Below, piece by piece: positions 38,545-46,979 of a stretch of DNA of 64,000 nt (position 1 is the stretch's first letter; every line of letters starts with the position of its first letter). The stretch is from assembly GCF_030697375.1 (NCBI RefSeq), contig NZ_JAUYQD010000018.1, positions 186,001 through 250,000 on the forward strand, read 5' to 3'. The notes beneath the pieces were generated by a model that saw nothing but the letters and a program-made list of their open reading frames with translations, did no database searches and was not told where the DNA came from. The DNA comes from Rhodoferax sp. (lineage in GTDB: Bacteria; Pseudomonadota; Gammaproteobacteria; Burkholderiales; Burkholderiaceae_C). A program made the position numbers and the translations under genes.

Positions 38545-39441
38545 GGGGTACTCCGTCTGGAGGTTGAGGAAAGAACCCGAAGCAGTGGCTTTCAACTTCG
38601 GGCGCGAGGAAATGGTTTCGGTGAGCTGCGTGAGTTGCAGGAGCGCGTCGTCGAAGGTGCCGACGGCGTCGGCCAGTCCTGCCGACACAGCGTCTTTGCC
38701 GAAAAACAGACCGGCTTCGGTGGCAACTACGGCGTTAGCCTTGAGTCCCCGATGCTTGGCCACGGTCTCGACGAACAGGCCGTAGACGCGATTCACCTCG
38801 CCCTTGAGGAAGGCGTGGGCTTCGTCGGAGATCGGCTCGTGCGGGTTGAGATCGTTCTTGCGGTCACCTGCGAAAACGGCTGTGTAGCGAACGCCGTCCT
38901 GCGCGTCCTTGACCGATTGGTCGACGTGCATCGCGATGACGCCAATGGAGCCAACACCACCTGTGCGTGACACAAAAATGCGTGAGGCACCGGACGCGAG
39001 CGCATAGGCGGCTGAGAACGCCATGTCGTTGGCCACCGCCCAGACCGGCTTTACGCTGGCGGCGGCGCGGATGCGGTCGGCGAGATCGAACACACCGCTC
39101 GACTCGCCACCCGGGCTGTCGATATCGAGCAGGATCGCGGCAGCGTTCGGGTTGGCCAGCGCCGCGTCCAACTGATCTGCGATAGCGGCGTAGCTGGACA
39201 ACCCCGACTCGGCTTCAAGACCCACCGTGCGGCGAACCAACGTGCCGTGAATCGGGATTACGGCGATCTTCAAGTTAGCCGACGGTGCGGGGCGCTCTGG
39301 CGGCGCGTAGCCAGCAGGAGCAGCGAGGTCGATCACGCCGACACGCGGGCCGAGCACGGCCAGGATCACGTCAAGTTTCGGGCGATGGATCAGCAGCGGC
39401 GCACCGAACAGGCGCGCCGCTACGTGTGGCAGCAAGGTCAT
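38194..39441 (-). CDS. S49-family head maturation protease with scaffold tail
   Basis: A 415-residue protein. The first 270 residues are a ClpP/SppA-fold S49 peptidase: PIHGTLV, LLDIDSPGGESSGVF, the catalytic Ser in NDMAFSAAYALAS, SIGVIAMHVD, and the Lys in AGDRKNDLNPHEP. The last 117 residues are Pro/Ala-rich and helical, the scaffold part. This corresponds to lambda gpC with Nu3 nested in its end. It lies between portal and decoration genes. Confidence 0.88.
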   Translation of the reverse strand: MTLLPHVAARLFGAPLLIHRPKLDVILAVLGPRVGVIDLAAPAGYAPPERPAPSANLKIAVIPIHGTLVRRTVGLEAESGLSSYAAIADQLDAALANPNAAAILLDIDSPGGESSGVFDLADRIRAAASVKPVWAVANDMAFSAAYALASGASRIFVSRTGGVGSIGVIAMHVDQSVKDAQDGVRYTAVFAGDRKNDLNPHEPISDEAHAFLKGEVNRVYGLFVETVAKHRGLKANAVVATEAGLFFGKDAVSAGLADAVGTFDDALLQLTQLTETISSRPKLKATASGSFLNLQTEYPMNDLSDPAATDRPAADPAGTHPQPTAPATMTIADAVEIAQTCSLAGRTDLTAGFLEARVSPAKVRSQLLAAQADNSPEIVSRISPDAATSITPTSNPLVDAAKQLAAKSASLKKEL

Positions 39442-39450
39442 GGGAATCTC

Positions 39451-40950
39451 TCAGGCAGGAGGCGAAGCGGTGTCGCCCATGTGTTTGTTCGGCTCGGCGC
39501 TGCCGCCGTCCTTGGATGTGCGGCGCGGGTCGGAGTCAAAAATCAAACCGAGCGCATCGGCACGCGCGTTGTCGGCGGCAATCTCGCGATCCACGTCCTC
39601 AGCGTCGTAGCCGTTGGCCGATATCGCTTCCGAGCGACTCATCACCCCAGCGCGCATTGCTGTCAGCATTGCCTTGAACTCTTTTTCGGGATCGACCCAC
39701 TGCCAGCCCTGTGGAATCCACTTGACCTGTAGGTATTGGCGTCGGCGAGCCGCACCACCACGAGCGAAACCCGGCGCGTCCAAGGCGCCTGCAAGCACCG
39801 CTTGCTTCATCCACGCGGCCCACACCGGGCGGCACATTTGATGCACCAGCACCGAGTGCTGCACCATCTCGCAACGACGTCGAAACTCCAGCAGCCCGGC
39901 ACGGATGGACGAATAATTCACGCCGGTCAGGTCGCCGGTCAGTTGCTCGTAGGTGATGCCAATGGCTGCTGCCACCGCGCGGAACTGGGTGCGCAAGAAT
40001 TCGGCGTAAGAGCCACCCACGTCAGCCGGGTCGGAGAATTTGATGTCCTCGCCGGGTTCCAAAATCTGCATCGTTCCCGGCTCCAGCCCTGCCAGCGAAA
40101 CGCCATCGCTGTCGGGTGCGCCTTCGCCCATCAGGTTGTCCTCTGGGCTCTGTCGGGTGATGAACCCGGCGAACATCGCAGCAGTTTTCTTGCGTACCAG
40201 TTCAGCGTCGTCGTATTGGTCGAGTTCGTTCAGCTTGACCAGTGCGCGCGACAGCCACGGCTCGCCACGAATTTGACCGGGGCGTAGAACACGGAACAGG
40301 TGGATGATTTCGCTGGCGTCGATGCGCACCGTGTCCATCCCACCCTGGCCCGACATTGGGGCCAGTCGCCCATCGTCGGGATGCGAGCGGTACAGGTGGT
40401 AGGCCACGCGTCGCCCAAGGTTGTTGAACTCGATGCCGGAGCGCACCACATTGCCGGAGGCCAGATCGGTGTTGAGGTTGATCGGCAGGTGCTCAGGCTC
40501 CAGCAGTTGGAGTTGCAGCGGTACGGCCAGCCCATCTTCCGGGCGGCGGGGACGTAACCGGATCAGGCACTCGCCGCCTTCGAGCATTGCCCGACACGCC
40601 AGCGCCTGCAGGCCGTAGAAATCGGTCTGGCCTGCTGCATCCGCTTCCTCTGTCCAGTCACGCCACAGCGCCTGCACGTCGGCCTTGAATCGCTCATCGG
40701 TGGCGAGACTCTGCGGCTTGATGCCGGTGCCGACCGCATTGGCCACGAAGGCTTCGATCCCGGCCTGCGCCCATGCATTGCGGCGCACGAGGTCGCGGCT
40801 TTTGCTGCGCATTTCGGTGTTGGTGGCCAGTAGCGCGGCTACAGCGCCGGGATTGCCGGGCATCCACGCCAATGAGCGTCGCCCGCGACCGGCGGCCTCG
40901 TGAACCGGAGGCTGGCCGAACAGGCTGCGAAGTTTTGAGTACCAGGCCAT
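39451..40950 (-). CDS. Phage portal protein, lambda gpB family
   Basis: A 499-residue portal. Recognisable parts are RRNAWAQAGIEAFVANAVGTGIKP, the HLPIN region, SEIIHLFRVLRPGQIRGEPWL, and FRAVAAAIGITYEQLTGDLTGVNYSSIRAGL, a hallmark of this family. The start at 40950 (MAWYSKLRSLFG) is coupled to the gpW stop; the longer frame to 41001 is not family-like. It forms the dodecameric DNA gate at the head vertex. Confidence 0.93.
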   Translation of the reverse strand: MAWYSKLRSLFGQPPVHEAAGRGRRSLAWMPGNPGAVAALLATNTEMRSKSRDLVRRNAWAQAGIEAFVANAVGTGIKPQSLATDERFKADVQALWRDWTEEADAAGQTDFYGLQALACRAMLEGGECLIRLRPRRPEDGLAVPLQLQLLEPEHLPINLNTDLASGNVVRSGIEFNNLGRRVAYHLYRSHPDDGRLAPMSGQGGMDTVRIDASEIIHLFRVLRPGQIRGEPWLSRALVKLNELDQYDDAELVRKKTAAMFAGFITRQSPEDNLMGEGAPDSDGVSLAGLEPGTMQILEPGEDIKFSDPADVGGSYAEFLRTQFRAVAAAIGITYEQLTGDLTGVNYSSIRAGLLEFRRRCEMVQHSVLVHQMCRPVWAAWMKQAVLAGALDAPGFARGGAARRRQYLQVKWIPQGWQWVDPEKEFKAMLTAMRAGVMSRSEAISANGYDAEDVDREIAADNARADALGLIFDSDPRRTSKDGGSAEPNKHMGDTASPPA

Positions 40951-41171
40951 CAGAATCCCTTCGAGGTCGTGACCCGGATCTGGCGCGGCGCACCCGGCCA
41001 CAGCCCGGTGGCAGCGGCTTGTTCAAAGATGCCGCGCTTCACTTCGCGGATCGCGGCCTTCAGTTCATCGACCGAGCGGTACTCGACGGTCTTGTCTTGG
41101 AAAGTGACGCGGCGTTCGCCTTTGGCGAGCGCGGTCTCCAATGCCTGGAGTTGGGCTTCTGTGTAGGCCAT
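40950..41171 (-). CDS. gpW-family head-tail joining protein
   Basis: A 73-residue protein (MAYTEAQLQALETALAKGERRV then DKTVEYRSVDELKAAIREVK), the clear pattern of lambda gpW. It plugs the portal after packaging. Start and stop overlap both neighbours. The longer frame to 41468 runs through the next gene and is rejected. Confidence 0.85.
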   Translation of the reverse strand: MAYTEAQLQALETALAKGERRVTFQDKTVEYRSVDELKAAIREVKRGIFEQAAATGLWPGAPRQIRVTTSKGF

Positions 41172-41563
41172 TAGCGAAATACCGTCAGGTTGAGTTCGGT
41201 GGTGTCCGAGAGCGTTCCGGACTGTGTGGCGCAGATGACCTCGACGTACTGGGTCGTCTTGGCTTCCGCATTCACGCGCGCGGCGGCGATCTTTAGCGCC
41301 GTCTGGTTGCCCGCGTTGCGGGCAAATGCAGTCCAGCAGTAGGCGGTGTCGGGCATCCGGATCGCAAACGTCACCCGGTACTTGCCAACAGCAATTCGCG
41401 CGACGCTCTGGACGTTGAAGGAGGCCCGGATCACCACCTGATTGCCGACATAGCCGAAGCACACCCATGCCTTGGCGACGCCGGGGTGTTGCGCGGTGAT
41501 GCGGGTCTTGATCTCGCGGCCGATGGCCGTAGCGAGGTCGGCGATGTTCCGGGCCAGTGTCAT
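41171..41563 (-). CDS. Phage head-region protein, unknown
   Basis: A 130-residue protein with two beta-rich halves (VWVCFGYVGNQVVIRASFNVQS-like, and QYVEVICATQSGTLSDTTELNLTVF). No family is recognised. It sits between the putative head-fibre gene and gpW, an unusual insert in the lambda order, so it may belong to the fibre as an accessory virion protein. Confidence 0.55.
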   Translation of the reverse strand: MTLARNIADLATAIGREIKTRITAQHPGVAKAWVCFGYVGNQVVIRASFNVQSVARIAVGKYRVTFAIRMPDTAYCWTAFARNAGNQTALKIAAARVNAEAKTTQYVEVICATQSGTLSDTTELNLTVFR

Positions 41564-41565
41564 GG

Positions 41566-42075
41566 TTAGACGCCGATCAGGGCGGTCTCGAAGATCGCGA
41601 CGAAGTCGGTTTCGGGATCACCCACCGCATCGACCGCCAGCGCGCCGATGTTCTGACGGGCTTGCGTTTGTTCTTCGGCAGTCAGCGATTGCGCCGCATC
41701 GAAGCGCACACGAGCGTCCACGGCAGCGAGCAAAGCGGCGATGCCGGTCTGGTCATTGAGGATGGCGTCCTGCAATTCCTTCAATGTGTCGAAGGCAGCA
41801 TCCGCGCCGCCCAGCAGGTCAGCCTTGAGGGCGTCCAGCAAGCCGGTGATCTTCGAGGCCGAGAACGTGGTCGAGGTCGCCGCCGCGTTGGCGTCGTCAA
41901 TCAACGTGACGCCAGCGACCGATTCGATCTGCGTGCGCAGTTCGTTGATCGCCGAGACGAGGTTGGTCTTGTCGGTGGTCGACAGATCGGCCAGCGTACC
42001 GATCTGGCCATAGATGGTCTTGAACTCTGCGGCGAGGCGCAGGACAAGCGATTCAATGCGAACTTGCAAACTCAT
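41566..42075 (-). CDS. Putative head-fibre/decoration fibre protein
   Basis: A 169-residue protein. The first half has a heptad-rich segment (LSTTDKTNLVSAINELRTQIE), and the second holds the phage-fibre motif AQSLTAEEQTQARQNIGA seen in tail and head fibres. The position between terminase and portal, far from the tail-tip genes, points to a head-borne fibre. No enzymatic motif is present. Confidence 0.6.
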   Translation of the reverse strand: MSLQVRIESLVLRLAAEFKTIYGQIGTLADLSTTDKTNLVSAINELRTQIESVAGVTLIDDANAAATSTTFSASKITGLLDALKADLLGGADAAFDTLKELQDAILNDQTGIAALLAAVDARVRFDAAQSLTAEEQTQARQNIGALAVDAVGDPETDFVAIFETALIGV

Positions 42076-42120
42076 GGATGAAACTCCTTATAAAAAAACA
42101 AAAAGAAAGCACAGTGGTGC

Positions 42121-44118
42121 TCACGAGGACAGCCAGCGGCTTTTGATCACGCGCCGACCGGATTTCTTGGCTCCAGAATCAGAAAGGCCACCGCGATCCG
42201 TGCTGGAATGGGTGGCCTCTTTGGGATCGAATGCTTGAATCGGGGGCGGCTCATCCGGTGGCCGTTCCATCCCGAGTTGTCGTTCCAGTTCGCGCCAGTG
42301 GCGCTCCTCGAAACGATCCAGCCCCGCAGCCGATGCGGCGGCCCTGGCGTACACGTAACAGTCGAGCGCTTCGTTGCGCTCGCGCATCTTTTGCCACTCG
42401 CGGATGGCGAAGCCGTTCCGGTCGCGGCGGGTGATCAACTGCTCGGCACACAACTGCTGGATGAACTCCGCGTCGATCTTCGGCAGATGAACGAAGCCGG
42501 TAGGGAACGAGGTGGTCACGCCATCCTCGGCCACGTCGGCTGCTTTGCGCAGGTTGTTGTAGAACTCCAGCTTGGCGATGCCGACCGTCACCGAAAACAC
42601 CTTGATGCCCCGGCGCAGCTTCTTGCCGCCCTGCGACACATCGACCGCCGTCGGCGTGCCGACCAAGGCCGCGCCGCGCGGGACGCCTTTCACCGGCATC
42701 ACGCGGGGATCGCGGCACGCGCGCACGAAGGTGTAGGCTTCCTGCGTGGCAAAGCCGGTGTCGAGAGCGAACCGCACCAAAGGCAATGCGGCACCGGACT
42801 CGTGCGTCCATGTCTCGGCGATCAGTTCACCGAGCCGTTTCCACACCGCGTCGCGGGCGGTGTCGCCCATCAGCACGCGGTGCTCGACCAGCCACGATTC
42901 CTTGCCACGCCCGAAAGCCCAGATCGACGCTTCGATACGATCCTTCTGCACGTCGGCACCACCCACCAGCAGCAAGCCGCCGTTGGGCACGGCACCGATG
43001 CGGTAGTCCTCGCGGCGCTCGACCAGACGTTGCCAGTCGGGCGCTTCGCCTTCCTCGACCCACGTCTCGCCCAATTCGGTGTTCTTGAAAGTCTTGATGG
43101 CGGCTGCCGATCCCGATTCCTTGTTCACCGCGCTCTCCCACGCAGCGGCGATATCGCGCCAACTGCGCCAGCCCACCGGGCTGTACAGGGATGAGAGGTG
43201 AAAACCCGCTGTCTTGATTCCATTCTCTGGAACCATTGCCCGCCATTCGCCGTGCTCCAGCATCCACGTCTTGTGATGTTCGGCAATCGGCTCATCGCAG
43301 GACTCGCAAACGTAGGCCGCCGTTTCCGGTTCGCCTTTTTCCCAGCGCAGATGCTCAAAGCGCAGCCACTGCCGGTGCGAGCAATGCGGGCACGGCACGA
43401 AGTAGCGGCGCTGGTCGGATGCCACATATTCCCGTTCGATGGCGCTCGCGCCCGAGATCGTCGGGGTCGAAACAATAAAAATCTTCCGGCGCGCAAACGT
43501 CCGCGTGCGGGCTTCGGCCAGCGAAATCGCATCGCCTTCGCCCTCGACGTCAATCGGATACCCGTCGACCTCGTCGAGGAACAGGTAACGCACCGGCATT
43601 GAGCGCAAACCCACTGCGCTGTTCGCGCCCGTCATTACCAGCACGCCGCCCCGGAACTCCTTGGCCAGGATGGTGTTACCCGAGTCGCGCGAGCGCGCCG
43701 GGGCGATCAATTCCATCAATGCAGCTGACTCTTCGATCAGCGGATCGATCCGCTGCTTGGAGTTGCGCTTGGCCATATCCACCGTGGGCCACACGGCCAT
43801 CATCGGCCCGGGCGCGTGGTGAATCACATAGCCGATCCAGTTCGATCCCATCTCGGTCGCGCCGAGCTGCGCCGCCTTCATGAATGCCACGCGCTCGACC
43901 GGTGATGTCGGCGACAAGCAATCCATGATCGCCTTCAGGTACGGCGTGCGGCTGGTACGCCAGCGCCCCGGCTCGGCAGATGCTTTGCTCGACAGCATCC
44001 TGTGCCGATCCGACCACTCGGACACGGTCAGCAGCGGGTCGGGTGTGAGTCCTTCGCGCCATGCGCGTTCGATCTCGGCGGCGCCTTCGTACTGATCCAC
44101 CGCATTTGTGTTCAGCAT
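42121..44118 (-). CDS. Terminase large subunit, gpA family
   Basis: A 665-residue packaging ATPase-nuclease of the lambda gpA family. The ATPase has the variant Walker A around KAAQLGATEMG (near residue 85) and Walker B RYLFLDEVDGYP. A zinc-ribbon-like CPHC...CESC follows, and the C-terminal nuclease part includes LDTGFATQEAYTF. gpA enzymes cut cos sites, so cohesive-end packaging is expected. The start at 44118 (MLNTNAVDQ) overlaps the small-subunit stop; the longer frame to 44259 is rejected. Confidence 0.93.
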   Translation of the reverse strand: MLNTNAVDQYEGAAEIERAWREGLTPDPLLTVSEWSDRHRMLSSKASAEPGRWRTSRTPYLKAIMDCLSPTSPVERVAFMKAAQLGATEMGSNWIGYVIHHAPGPMMAVWPTVDMAKRNSKQRIDPLIEESAALMELIAPARSRDSGNTILAKEFRGGVLVMTGANSAVGLRSMPVRYLFLDEVDGYPIDVEGEGDAISLAEARTRTFARRKIFIVSTPTISGASAIEREYVASDQRRYFVPCPHCSHRQWLRFEHLRWEKGEPETAAYVCESCDEPIAEHHKTWMLEHGEWRAMVPENGIKTAGFHLSSLYSPVGWRSWRDIAAAWESAVNKESGSAAAIKTFKNTELGETWVEEGEAPDWQRLVERREDYRIGAVPNGGLLLVGGADVQKDRIEASIWAFGRGKESWLVEHRVLMGDTARDAVWKRLGELIAETWTHESGAALPLVRFALDTGFATQEAYTFVRACRDPRVMPVKGVPRGAALVGTPTAVDVSQGGKKLRRGIKVFSVTVGIAKLEFYNNLRKAADVAEDGVTTSFPTGFVHLPKIDAEFIQQLCAEQLITRRDRNGFAIREWQKMRERNEALDCYVYARAAASAAGLDRFEERHWRELERQLGMERPPDEPPPIQAFDPKEATHSSTDRGGLSDSGAKKSGRRVIKSRWLSS

Positions 44119-44645
44119 CAATCCACCCGTGGGCGCAGATCGCCCAGTTCCTGCAGGTGCTCGCGCACGGCGGCTTCCAACGCGACGTGCATCGAGTGCG
44201 GATCGATGCCGAGCTTGGCCGCCATTTGCGCAGAGACACGCGCTGGCCAATTGAGCCATGCATCACGCTCGGATCGCGCCAGTTTGAAAACGTGGGCGAT
44301 GGCCTGCGGCCGATCCACCAATTCGCCCTTCAATCGGGCCAGACGCACCTTGTTCGTCTGCGCCTTGACCACCTCGTTGACCGTCCGGGCCTGCAGCAGT
44401 GACGTGCCGCCCGACGGCAACGCGGCGGTTTGCTCCCCGGCGTTCTCTCGAACCGTAACGCTCTCAGCACGCTGCTGCGTTCCCTTCTTTTGCGTATCCG
44501 TGTTGCGTGCCCATTCCTTGTCGGCACGGTCGGCGTCGATGGTGCCGTCAGCCTCGGGCGTGACGCGACCGGCACGAATCGCCTTGTGTACGGCGGTGTC
44601 GGTGACCCCACGGTGCCGGGCGTAAGCGCGTATCGAAATTCCCAT
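44118..44645 (-). CDS. Terminase small subunit
   Basis: About 175 residues. The N-terminal HTH (ISIRAYARHRGVTDTAVHKAIRAGRV) is like that of Nu1-type small terminases, and the C-terminal helical part binds the large subunit. The start at 44645 has AAGAGG upstream; a TTG at 44657 is an alternative. It precedes the large subunit in one operon. A cos site should lie in or just upstream of this gene. Confidence 0.85.
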   Translation of the reverse strand: MGISIRAYARHRGVTDTAVHKAIRAGRVTPEADGTIDADRADKEWARNTDTQKKGTQQRAESVTVRENAGEQTAALPSGGTSLLQARTVNEVVKAQTNKVRLARLKGELVDRPQAIAHVFKLARSERDAWLNWPARVSAQMAAKLGIDPHSMHVALEAAVREHLQELGDLRPRVD

Positions 44646-44749
44646 CGGCCTCTTCAATCATTTGTTCAATATTTTTCGGAATCAGCTTGGCTTCCATCTG
44701 GAACAGCGCGTTCATACGTTCGTCATCAACCACCACGAAGGAGCAGAAA

Positions 44750-45265
44750 ATGACCACCACCCAACTCACCGCCACGCAGCACGCCGTCCTGGCCCACGCT
44801 ATTCACCACACCGACGGCAAGCTCGAATGGTTCCCCGACAACGTCAAGGGCGGGGCACGCAAGAAAGTCCTCGACGGACTTTTCAATCGCGCGCTGATCA
44901 CACCCTCCGGCACTGACTGGTTCGTTGCCGCCGAGGGTTACGACGCCCTGGGCTGCGAACGTCCTGCACCTGCACCCCTGAACGCAGACCCCGAGATCGA
45001 GGCCGCCGTGACGGCCGCAGAGGCCACGTGGGCGCAAGAACGCGCCGAAGCCAAACCCCGCACGCGCGAGAACAGCAAGCAAGCCGCCGTGATCCGGATG
45101 CTGCAACGCCCCGAGGGGGCAACGGTTCATCAAATCTGCGAGGCCACCGGCTGGCAAGCGCACACGGTGCGCGGCACGTTTGCCGGAGCCTTCAAGAAAA
45201 AACTCGGGCTCACTATCCTCTCGGACAAGCCCGAGGGCGGCGAGCGCGTGTACCGGATCGCATGA
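44750..45265 (+). CDS. DUF3489-domain protein
   Basis: A 171-residue protein with a strong ribosome site (AAGGAG). The N-terminal part (TATQHAVLAHAIHHTDGKLEWFP) and the C-terminal winged-helix-like part (NSKQAAVIRMLQRPEGATVHQICEATGWQAHTVRGTFAGAFKKKLG) match DUF3489. It is on the plus strand, opposite to terminase, and with the next gene forms a small counter-oriented pair. Regulation of late genes is possible but not shown. Confidence 0.8.
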   Translation: MTTTQLTATQHAVLAHAIHHTDGKLEWFPDNVKGGARKKVLDGLFNRALITPSGTDWFVAAEGYDALGCERPAPAPLNADPEIEAAVTAAEATWAQERAEAKPRTRENSKQAAVIRMLQRPEGATVHQICEATGWQAHTVRGTFAGAFKKKLGLTILSDKPEGGERVYRIA

Positions 45266-45363
45266 TCGAGAAAGATTGAGAAATGAAGCCAACATCGCTT
45301 GGCTTCTCAATCGAATAGCGCGTTACTACAGGTGTCGCAACGATCAATCACAAGGAGCCAACG

Positions 45364-45744
45364 ATGAACACCACCAACCAGATCCCCGCCACCCAGAATC
45401 AAGAATGGGGCTTTTGGGGCACGATGAACCAGCACGCCACCGCAGCGTGGCCGATTGCCCTCCCGGCGATTGCCGAAACCACCGGCACCAGTCCGGATGC
45501 GGCACGCGCCTTCCTCGACAGCCGCCACGGGCGGCACTTTGCAGACGACGTCCTCAACCAGATCCACGCGGGCCGCAGTCTGGTCGACGCGATCCGCGCG
45601 GCAACAACGCAGTGGATGAGTTGGAAGATCAATCGCCAAACCGCCAAGGACTACGGCATCCCGCGCGGCTTGCCCTACTTGACGGGTTTCGTGATTCACT
45701 GCGAAATCGTGGAACTGAGCGACGAGGAATCGCTCGCCGCCTGA
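45364..45744 (+). CDS. Conserved phage/plasmid protein, unknown
   Basis: A 126-residue protein after AAGGAGCC. It has a Trp-rich N-terminus (QEWGFWGTMNQHA) and a helical body, and is transcribed from the plus strand behind DUF3489. The last 49 bases overlap the 3' end of the convergent methyltransferase gene. I do not recognise a function. Confidence 0.65.
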   Translation: MNTTNQIPATQNQEWGFWGTMNQHATAAWPIALPAIAETTGTSPDAARAFLDSRHGRHFADDVLNQIHAGRSLVDAIRAATTQWMSWKINRQTAKDYGIPRGLPYLTGFVIHCEIVELSDEESLAA

Positions 45745-46979
45745 TCATCGAAGGCCGCCCCATCGGATTGGCGGGTGGCCTGCTTGCCCGTCCAGTCTTG
45801 CCAACGGCGCACGATCACATCGACGTACTTGGGGTCGAGTTCGATCAAGCGTGCCAGCCGTCCCGATTTCTCGGCGGCGATCAGCGTGGTGCCGGAACCG
45901 CCGAAGGGATCGAGCACCACGTTGCCGGGTCGGCTCGAATTGCGGATTGCACGCTCCACCAGTTCTACCGGCTTCATCGTCGGATGCAGATCGTTCTTGT
46001 GCGGCTTTTTGATTTGCCAGACGTCGCTCTGGTCTCGATCTCCGCACCAATGGCGCGTCGCCCCTTCGGGCCATCCGTACAGGATCGGCTCGTATTGGCG
46101 CTGGTAGTCGGAGCGGCCCAGCGTGAAGGTGTTCTTGGCCCAGATAACGAAAGTCGACCATTTGCCGCCTGCCTCGCGGAACGCGGACTGCAGCACATCC
46201 AGTTCGCTGGACGACATCGCCACGTAGATCCCGCCCCGGCAACTCGCGATGGTCGGCGTCAACGCCGCCAGCAGGAAATCGTAGAAGCCGTCGCCCAAAT
46301 TGTCGTTCAGGATCGCACGGTCTTTACCGCGCATCTTGTCCTTGGGCGTGTTGGCGTAATTCACGTTGTACGGCGGGTCGGTGAAGACCATGTCCACCAA
46401 CTCGCCTTCCAACAATTGTTTGTAACTCCCGGCCTGCGTCGAGTCGCCGCATAGCAGGCGGTGGCCGTCGAGCAGCCAAACGTCGCCGGGTCGTGAGATC
46501 GGCGTCTCGGTGACCTCCGGCACAGCATCGTCATCGGTCTGGCCCGCCCCGTCACCGTCCTCGCCAGCAAGCAAATCGGCCAGGTCATCGGCATCGAAAC
46601 CCGTCAGCGCCAAATCGAAATCATCATCCTGCAGTGACACCAGTTCCACGCGCAGCATCGCTTCGTCCCAGCCTGCGTTCTCCGCGATCCGGTTGTCGGC
46701 AATCACCAGCGCGCGGCGCTGGGTCGCGGACAGGTGGTCGAGCACGACCACCGGCACCGCTTCCATTCCAAGCTTCTGGGCGGCGGCGAGCCGACCGTGA
46801 CCGGCGACGATCACACCGTCGCTCCCGGCCAAGATTGGGTTTGTAAATCCAAACTCGGCAATCGAGGCTGCGATCTGCGCGACTTGTTCCTCCGAGTGCG
46901 TCCGCGCATTGCGTGCGTAGGGCAGCAGCTTGGTCGTCGGCCATTGCTCGATTTTGTCGGCCAACCACGAGGCGGTCAT
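45696..46979 (-). CDS. ParB-like nuclease domain/DNA methyltransferase fusion (DPPY type)
   Basis: A 427-residue protein. The ParB-N-like domain covers residues 10-100 (LLPYARNARTHSEEQVAQIAASI, VIVAGHGRLAAAQKLG). An acidic linker leads to a beta-class methyltransferase with DPPYNVNY near 200 and DPFGGSGTTLIAAEKSGR near 356. DPPY fits N6-adenine methylation (Dam/CcrM order). It overlaps the next methylase gene by four bases. Such fusions are common in prophages and probably protect phage DNA from host restriction. Confidence 0.88.
   Translation of the reverse strand: MTASWLADKIEQWPTTKLLPYARNARTHSEEQVAQIAASIAEFGFTNPILAGSDGVIVAGHGRLAAAQKLGMEAVPVVVLDHLSATQRRALVIADNRIAENAGWDEAMLRVELVSLQDDDFDLALTGFDADDLADLLAGEDGDGAGQTDDDAVPEVTETPISRPGDVWLLDGHRLLCGDSTQAGSYKQLLEGELVDMVFTDPPYNVNYANTPKDKMRGKDRAILNDNLGDGFYDFLLAALTPTIASCRGGIYVAMSSSELDVLQSAFREAGGKWSTFVIWAKNTFTLGRSDYQRQYEPILYGWPEGATRHWCGDRDQSDVWQIKKPHKNDLHPTMKPVELVERAIRNSSRPGNVVLDPFGGSGTTLIAAEKSGRLARLIELDPKYVDVIVRRWQDWTGKQATRQSDGAAFDDQAASDSSSLSSTISQ

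Noticed and set aside
44645-45364. Lambda-type cos site near the small terminase gene
   Set aside because: A gpA-type terminase predicts one, but I could not identify a convincing 10-12-base nicking dyad or terminase-binding repeats by eye.
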